Source: SIG469 sp964541215
Lineage (GTDB): Bacteria > Bacillota > Clostridia > Oscillospirales > Oscillospiraceae
Direction: 5' to 3'
DNA length: 17,644 bases
NCBI GenBank assembly: GCA_964541215.1
Contig: CAZIPP010000020.1
Coordinates: forward strand, 1 to 17,644
Shown in pieces: positions 14,292 through 17,644 of the stretch; the first letter of the stretch is position 1; each line of letters starts with the position of its first letter. Made by a program: the position numbers and the translations under genes. The notes beneath the pieces are model-generated. The model was given only the letters and a program-made list of their open reading frames with translations, was not told where the DNA came from and did no database searches.

Positions 14292-14321
14292 ATGACTGTA
14301 TACGAGGTACCCGCAGTATAA
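14292..14321 (+). CDS. Possible 9-residue leader peptide
   Basis: ATG 14292 begins MTVYEVPAV and stops with TAA at 14319-14321. It follows AAAGGAG (14276-14282) with 9 nt between, one of the best ribosome-binding sites in the window, and comes right after the promoter at 14220. The stop codon coincides with the first base of the inverted-repeat element that follows. It may be a regulatory leader for rsgA, or the remaining start of a gene broken by the element. Only translation evidence or conservation would settle it. Confidence 0.3.
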   Translation: MTVYEVPAV

Positions 14322-14462
14322 CTGAATATGGGCGCGAATAGTTGGGGGGTATAGACCTCCACTGTTGTTGTGCCGTTTTTCAGGTAACCTTTTTCAGCCG
14401 CGTTCAGCAGCCTCAGGAAAACAGGGTTGCTTTGCCGCGGTATTTTTGCGCCCATTTTCAGT
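14321..14462. repeat. 142-bp element with near-perfect terminal inverted repeats
   Basis: Left end ACTGAATATGGGCGC (14321-14335) and right end GCGCCCATTTTCAGT (14448-14462) are reverse complements with one mismatch over 15 bp, extending to about 20 bp with three mismatches. The interior has no convincing coding capacity; it includes a small hairpin at about 14345-14360 and GC-rich patches. Size and ends fit a MITE-like non-autonomous element, or the closing stem of a structured RNA. I see no clear target-site duplication. The word AACTGAATATGG at 14320-14331 recurs directly at 14521-14532, just before the rsgA ribosome-binding site. Confidence 0.5.
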
Positions 14463-14489
14463 CAGTTTTTTGAAAGGAGTTGATGTTTT

Positions 14490-14588
14490 ATGAGTCACAC
14501 AAAACTTTTTCAAAACACCAAACTGAATATGGAGGTAAACATACTTGAAAATCGAAGATTACGGCTGCACAGCCAATTCAGTAAATGA
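14490..14588 (+). CDS. Possible short reading frame overlapping the rsgA start
   Basis: ATG 14490 opens 32 codons (MSHTKLFQNTKLNMEVNILE and on) and stops 44 nt inside rsgA in another frame. AAAGGAG (14473-14479) lies 10 nt upstream, a strong site otherwise without a gene. A second ATG at 14483 in a third frame stops at 14546-14548, overlapping the rsgA TTG as TTGA, but lies too close to the ribosome-binding site. Either could couple translation to rsgA, or both may be chance. Confidence 0.2.
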   Translation: MSHTKLFQNTKLNMEVNILENRRLRLHSQFSK

Positions 14589-15585
14589 AAAATATACCCC
14601 TGCACGGATCACCGCTGTTCACCGCGAACGGTTTGAAATAGTCTGCGACTATGGAAAGACCTATGCTCGACTAAAGACGGGAGAATATTACGAAGGTGAT
14701 GAAACCTACCCTACAACAGGTGATTTCGTATTGATCGATCATGTTCAGGACGGTGACAGCCGAATAATCAAAACGCTTCCCCGCCGAACATATTTTTCCC
14801 GCAAGGATCCGACTCCCGGACGAGGTGAACAGGCGGTTGCTGCAAATTTTGACTATGTGTTCATTATGCAGTCGCTGAATCAGGATTTTAATATCAGTCG
14901 GCTGGAACGGTATCTTACCCTTGCGTGGCAGTCAGGCGCTCAGCCTATAGTTATACTTACAAAAGCAGATCTTCCCGGAGACCATAATATCACAATAGAG
15001 AAGGTTAAAAGCATAGCCATCGGCGTACCGATACATGCAGTCAGCTCAAAAAGCGGAGTGGGCCTCGAGGCGCTGAGTACATACTTTACGTCGGGAAAGA
15101 CTATCGTGTTTCTGGGGTCTTCGGGAGTGGGAAAGTCAAGCCTTGTAAATTCTCTGGCAGGAGAAAATATAATGTCTGTCAACAGCATCAGGGAGGATGA
15201 CGGAAAAGGTCGCCACACCACTACTCGCCGCCAGCTTATCATGCTCAAAAACGGAGCTATGATCATTGACACTCCCGGTATGAGAGAACTGGGTATATGG
15301 AACGTGACTGATGGACTGGAAGAAGCTTTTTCTGATATTGATAAGTTTATCGGCAAATGCAGATTCAGCGACTGTACCCATGAGCACGAACCCGGCTGCG
15401 CTGTTCAGTCAGCCCTTATGAGCGGAGAACTATCCCACCGGCGTTGGAATAGCTATCGTGAACTAAGGCTTGAAGCGAGTTTGGCTGATGAGAAAGCTGA
15501 GTTTCTGAAAAACAAATGGGAGCGAAACAAAGCCATATCCAGGAAAAGTAAGCAAATGAAAAAAGAAGGCTTGATAAGGAAATAG
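14545..15585 (+). CDS. rsgA: Ribosome small-subunit-dependent GTPase A
   Basis: RsgA (YjeQ/YloQ) is a circularly permuted GTPase that helps 30S maturation in the cytosol. 346 aa. An OB-fold occupies about residues 15-95. The GTPase motifs come in permuted order: TKAD (G4, 139-142), SSKSG (G5, 167-171), GSSGVGKSS (G1, 191-199), GRHTTT (G2, 222-227) and DTPGMREL (G3, 242-249). The zinc finger Cys272-x4-Cys277-x-His279-x5-Cys285 follows, then a basic helical tail. TTG 14545 is preceded by GGAGG with 9 nt spacing and yields the expected N-terminal length; no ATG in this frame fits better. The long leader with small reading frames and an inverted-repeat element is odd for this gene. It ends at a hairpin shared with nfo. 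Confidence 0.95.
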   Translation: MKIEDYGCTANSVNEKYTPARITAVHRERFEIVCDYGKTYARLKTGEYYEGDETYPTTGDFVLIDHVQDGDSRIIKTLPRRTYFSRKDPTPGRGEQAVAANFDYVFIMQSLNQDFNISRLERYLTLAWQSGAQPIVILTKADLPGDHNITIEKVKSIAIGVPIHAVSSKSGVGLEALSTYFTSGKTIVFLGSSGVGKSSLVNSLAGENIMSVNSIREDDGKGRHTTTRRQLIMLKNGAMIIDTPGMRELGIWNVTDGLEEAFSDIDKFIGKCRFSDCTHEHEPGCAVQSALMSGELSHRRWNSYRELRLEASLADEKAEFLKNKWERNKAISRKSKQMKKEGLIRK

Positions 15586-15598
15586 TTAGCTGCTAATG

Positions 15599-15639
15599 AT
15601 CCCCATCTTATTAGAGTGATGTACTCATAAGATGGGGAT
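15599..15639. terminator. Bidirectional hairpin between rsgA and nfo
   Basis: ATCCCCATCTTAT (15599-15611) pairs perfectly with ATAAGATGGGGAT (15627-15639), and GAGT/ACTC extend the stem inside. It lies 14 nt after the rsgA stop and about 35 bp from the nfo stop, between convergent genes. On the plus strand only TTT follows; on the minus strand there is no U-run, so it should work best for rsgA. Confidence 0.75.
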
Positions 15640-15674
15640 TTCTCAGCGACTTAATCGCCATCGAAATGGCATTA

Positions 15675-16505
15675 TTATTTATACAGGGATCTCAACAGCG
15701 CTATCTCCCTTGCGTAACCGTCCAGCTCGTTGGGCGTTTCCAGATAAAATGGCAGATCGCGCAGAGAGGGATGATTGATTATACGCTTAAATGTGGAAAT
15801 TCCAATACTGCCATCACCGATTTTTTCATGTCTGTCTTTATGGCTGCCAAAGGGATTTTTACTGTCATTGATGTGAACAGCCTTTAAACGGTCAAGACCA
15901 ATTATGCGGTCGAATTCATCAAGAACACCTTCAAGATCGTTGACTATATCATACTCGCCGTCATAAACGTGGCATGTGTCCAGACAAACACCCATATGCC
16001 GATCTAACTCAACTCTGTCAATTATGGCTCGCAGTTCTTCAAACCTTCCGCCGACCTCGCTTCCCTTGCCTGCCATGGTCTCCAATAAAACAGTTGTCTT
16101 CTGACCCTCGGTCAGAACCTTGTTAAGTATTTCGGAGATAAGCTCTATCCCCTTTTCTGTTCCCTGCTTTACATGGCTTCCGGGATGAAAATTGTACATG
16201 GCTCCGGGTATCATGTCCAGCCTGTAAATATCCTCGGTCATAACACGGTATGCAAAGTCTCTAAGATCTTCCTTTGCTGCACAGGCATTCAGCGTATATG
16301 GCGCATGGGCAAGAATAACGCTTATACCGTTTTCTGCCGCAAAAGCATTGTATGCTTCAATGTCGGCAACATCCAGAGGTTTGGCGTTGCCTCCTCTTGG
16401 GTTGCGTGTAAAAAACTGAAAAGTGTTTGCGTTTATGGAAACGGCTTCTTTGCCCATAGCAAGGTAACCCTTTGATGATGAAAGATGGCATCCTATTGTA
16501 AACAT
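15675..16505 (-). CDS. nfo: Endonuclease IV (AP endonuclease)
   Basis: A zinc-dependent TIM-barrel nuclease that cuts DNA 5' to abasic sites in base-excision repair. 276 aa, normal length. All nine metal ligands known from the E. coli enzyme can be placed: His67 (AHAPY), His107 (NFHPGSH), Glu142 (LLETMAG), Asp176 and His179 (CLDTCH), His211 (AVHINDSK), Asp224 and His226 (KDRHEKIGDG) and Glu256 (YLETPNE). ATG 16505 follows AAAGGAG with 6 nt spacing. It is convergent with rsgA and divergent from azlC. Nothing unusual was seen. Confidence 0.97.
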   Translation of the reverse strand: MFTIGCHLSSSKGYLAMGKEAVSINANTFQFFTRNPRGGNAKPLDVADIEAYNAFAAENGISVILAHAPYTLNACAAKEDLRDFAYRVMTEDIYRLDMIPGAMYNFHPGSHVKQGTEKGIELISEILNKVLTEGQKTTVLLETMAGKGSEVGGRFEELRAIIDRVELDRHMGVCLDTCHVYDGEYDIVNDLEGVLDEFDRIIGLDRLKAVHINDSKNPFGSHKDRHEKIGDGSIGISTFKRIINHPSLRDLPFYLETPNELDGYAREIALLRSLYK

Positions 16506-16536
16506 GTTACGCTCCTTTCAATAATGCGATAGAAGC

Positions 16537-16545
16537 ATTATACCA
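16537..16545 (-). promoter_or_regulatory. Extended -10 element of the nfo promoter
   Basis: On the minus strand TGGTATAAT: a perfect TATAAT (16537-16542) with the TGn extension (16543-16545). No good -35 box is found at 17 bp, which is common for extended -10 promoters. It lies about 30 bp upstream of the nfo ATG, so the leader is short. Confidence 0.55.
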
Positions 16546-16606
16546 CATCTGTGAGAATAATAGGATTGTATTATCATCCGCAACACTATTTTGTTAAAAT
16601 CACTGA

Positions 16607-16635
16607 TTGATTACGGAATGTATAGATGCTAAAAT
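16607..16635 (+). promoter_or_regulatory. Predicted promoter of azlCD
   Basis: TTGATT (16607-16612), 17-bp spacer ending in ATGC, TAAAAT (16630-16635). The layout closely matches the recombinase promoter at 2433-2461 (TTGATA, 17 bp ending in ATGC, TAAAAT). Transcription would start near 16642, leaving only about 20 nt before the azlC ATG. Confidence 0.6.
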
Positions 16636-16662
16636 CAGTATGCAAGGAGTGAATAAAAATAC

Positions 16663-17379
16663 ATGGAAGTAAAAGAAAAAGGAAAACGTATCAAAGCCCT
16701 AAAAGCTGCCTTTCCCCATACTATACCGATTTTTGCAGGATTCTGGTTTCTTGGATTGGCTTACGGGATTTTGATGAATGTATCGGGGTTTAGCTTTTGG
16801 TACCCCCTTCTGATAAGCATAATCGTCTTTGGCGGCTCGCTGCAGTTTGTAATGGTCACAATGCTGCTTAGCGCGTTTGCGCCTTTACAGACCCTTATTA
16901 TGGCTATGCTGGTGCAGGCAAGGCATCTGTTTTACGGTATTGCCATGTTGGACAAATATAAGGGGCTTGGTTGGAAACGGTATTATCTTATATTCGGTCT
17001 TTGCGATGAGACCTTTTCGATAAATTGCAGCGTTGAACCTCCCGAGGGAGTAGATCGCGGCTGGTTCATGGTGTTTGTAACCATGCTCAACCGTTCTTAC
17101 TGGATAACCGCTTCCCTGCTTGGCGGTCTGCTTGGCTCCCTGCTTCAATTCAACACCGAAGGTCTTGACTTTTGCATGACTGCAATGTTTGTGGTTATAC
17201 TTCTGGAACAGCTGCTTAAAGAAAAAAGCCACATATCCTCTGTTATTGGACTGGTGGCGTCAGTTGTATGTCTTATCATTTTCGGCGCGGACTCTTTTAT
17301 GATACCCACCATGATAACCATTCTGTGTCTGCTGACCTTCCTGCGTAAGCCTATCGAGAAAGCAGGTGATTTGGCATGA
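16663..17379 (+). CDS. azlC: AzlC family branched-chain amino acid exporter subunit
   Basis: The large subunit of the two-part AzlCD exporter, which in Bacillus subtilis affects branched-chain amino acid (and 4-azaleucine) efflux. 238 aa with a short basic cytosolic start and about six to seven membrane helices. Family segments seen: FPHTIPIFAGFWFLGLAYGI (about 17-36), FGGSLQFVMVTML, MLVQARHLFYGIAML (the conserved helix with Arg and His) and FGLCDETFSIN. ATG 16663 is the first possible start, since an in-frame TAA lies just upstream; its ribosome-binding site AAGGAG is unusually distant (about 13 nt). The stop overlaps azlD as ATGA, so the two subunits are coupled. No Lrp-type regulator gene is adjacent. 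Confidence 0.94.
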   Translation: MEVKEKGKRIKALKAAFPHTIPIFAGFWFLGLAYGILMNVSGFSFWYPLLISIIVFGGSLQFVMVTMLLSAFAPLQTLIMAMLVQARHLFYGIAMLDKYKGLGWKRYYLIFGLCDETFSINCSVEPPEGVDRGWFMVFVTMLNRSYWITASLLGGLLGSLLQFNTEGLDFCMTAMFVVILLEQLLKEKSHISSVIGLVASVVCLIIFGADSFMIPTMITILCLLTFLRKPIEKAGDLA

Positions 17380-17644
17380 CTGTTACCCAGCACATCATTA
17401 CCATAGGCATTTGCGCTCTTGCCACTATGGCAACAAGGTTTTTACCCTTTATGATTTTCTCGGAAAAACGCACCACACCCAAATATATCGAGTATCTGGG
17501 CAAAGCACTGCCGGCCGCCATCTTTGGTATGCTGGTGGTATACTGCCTCAAAAACGTAAGTATTTTCTCAGGAAGTCACGGTATACCGGAAGCTGCCGCA
17601 ATAATAGTTACCGTTGTGCTGCATCTTTGGAAACGGCAAATGCT
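17376..17644 (+). CDS. azlD: AzlD family protein, small exporter subunit (3' end cut by the window)
   Basis: Starts at ATG 17376 within the azlC stop (ATGA overlap) and runs off the window after 89 codons; the family is about 100-110 aa. It begins MTVTQHIITIGICALATMAT and continues with RFLPFMIFSEKRTTPKYIEY and LGKALPAAIFGMLVVYCL, the typical AzlD arrangement of a first membrane helix, a TR(F)LPF motif, a short polar loop and a second helix containing ALPAA. It should pair with AzlC in the membrane. The missing end prevents checking the last helix. Confidence 0.93.
   Translation, partial: MTVTQHIITIGICALATMATRFLPFMIFSEKRTTPKYIEYLGKALPAAIFGMLVVYCLKNVSIFSGSHGIPEAAAIIVTVVLHLWKRQM

Noticed and set aside
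14228..14455. A 75-codon frame on the minus strand across the inverted-repeat element
   Set aside because: Its ATG lies in the right terminal repeat and has no ribosome-binding site, and it reads through the rsgA promoter region. No family resemblance.

Overview
The window looks like part of a chromosome from an anaerobic, moderately low-GC Bacillota of the class Clostridia, probably an Oscillospiraceae/Ruminococcaceae-type gut organism. This is inferred from pyruvate phosphate dikinase, strong Gram-positive ribosome-binding sites (AAAGGAG, GGAGG), frequent TTG/GTG starts, a lipoprotein solute-binding protein and a TagO/MnaA-type wall-polymer pair. Most of the window is housekeeping. No insertion sequence, prophage, CRISPR array, rRNA or tRNA was seen.

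Layout, left to right. (1) 1-2292, minus: ppdK, cut at the left edge. (2) 2526-3530, plus: a Xer-type tyrosine recombinase behind a good promoter and a perfect 14-bp hairpin; its 3' end overlaps a convergent YfcE-type phosphodiesterase (3520-3978, minus). (3) 4049-4905, plus: three tightly coupled small genes of unknown function, the last with an unusual hydrophobic-acidic-hydrophobic tail. (4) 8904 down to 4889, minus: the operon trpS - tagO - wecB - membrane-anchored unknown, which links tryptophanyl-tRNA synthesis to the first steps of an undecaprenyl-linked surface polymer. (5) 9071-14064: a divergent accessory cassette, with an AraC-family regulator on minus and, on plus, a ferredoxin-flavoprotein reductase fusion followed by a solute-binding lipoprotein, closed by a hairpin terminator. 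(6) 14065-14544: a structured intergenic region with promoter, hairpin, possible leader peptide and a 142-bp element with inverted-repeat ends, leading into rsgA (14545-15585). (7) 15675-16505, minus: nfo (endonuclease IV), convergent with rsgA across a shared hairpin. (8) 16663 to the right edge, plus: azlC-azlD, with azlD cut off.

How they fit together. The AraC/reductase/binding-protein cassette is the best candidate for an undescribed system. The reductase belongs to the fumarate-reductase flavoprotein superfamily but appears to lack the catalytic arginine and histidine of true fumarate reductases. It has its own two [4Fe-4S] clusters, no export signal, and an orphan substrate-binding lipoprotein beside it, which suggests inducible uptake and reduction of an unidentified organic acceptor. 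The small-gene trio (4049-4905) and the leader region of rsgA are the next most interesting parts. Substrates, binding sites and RNA functions given here are inferences from the sequence alone.
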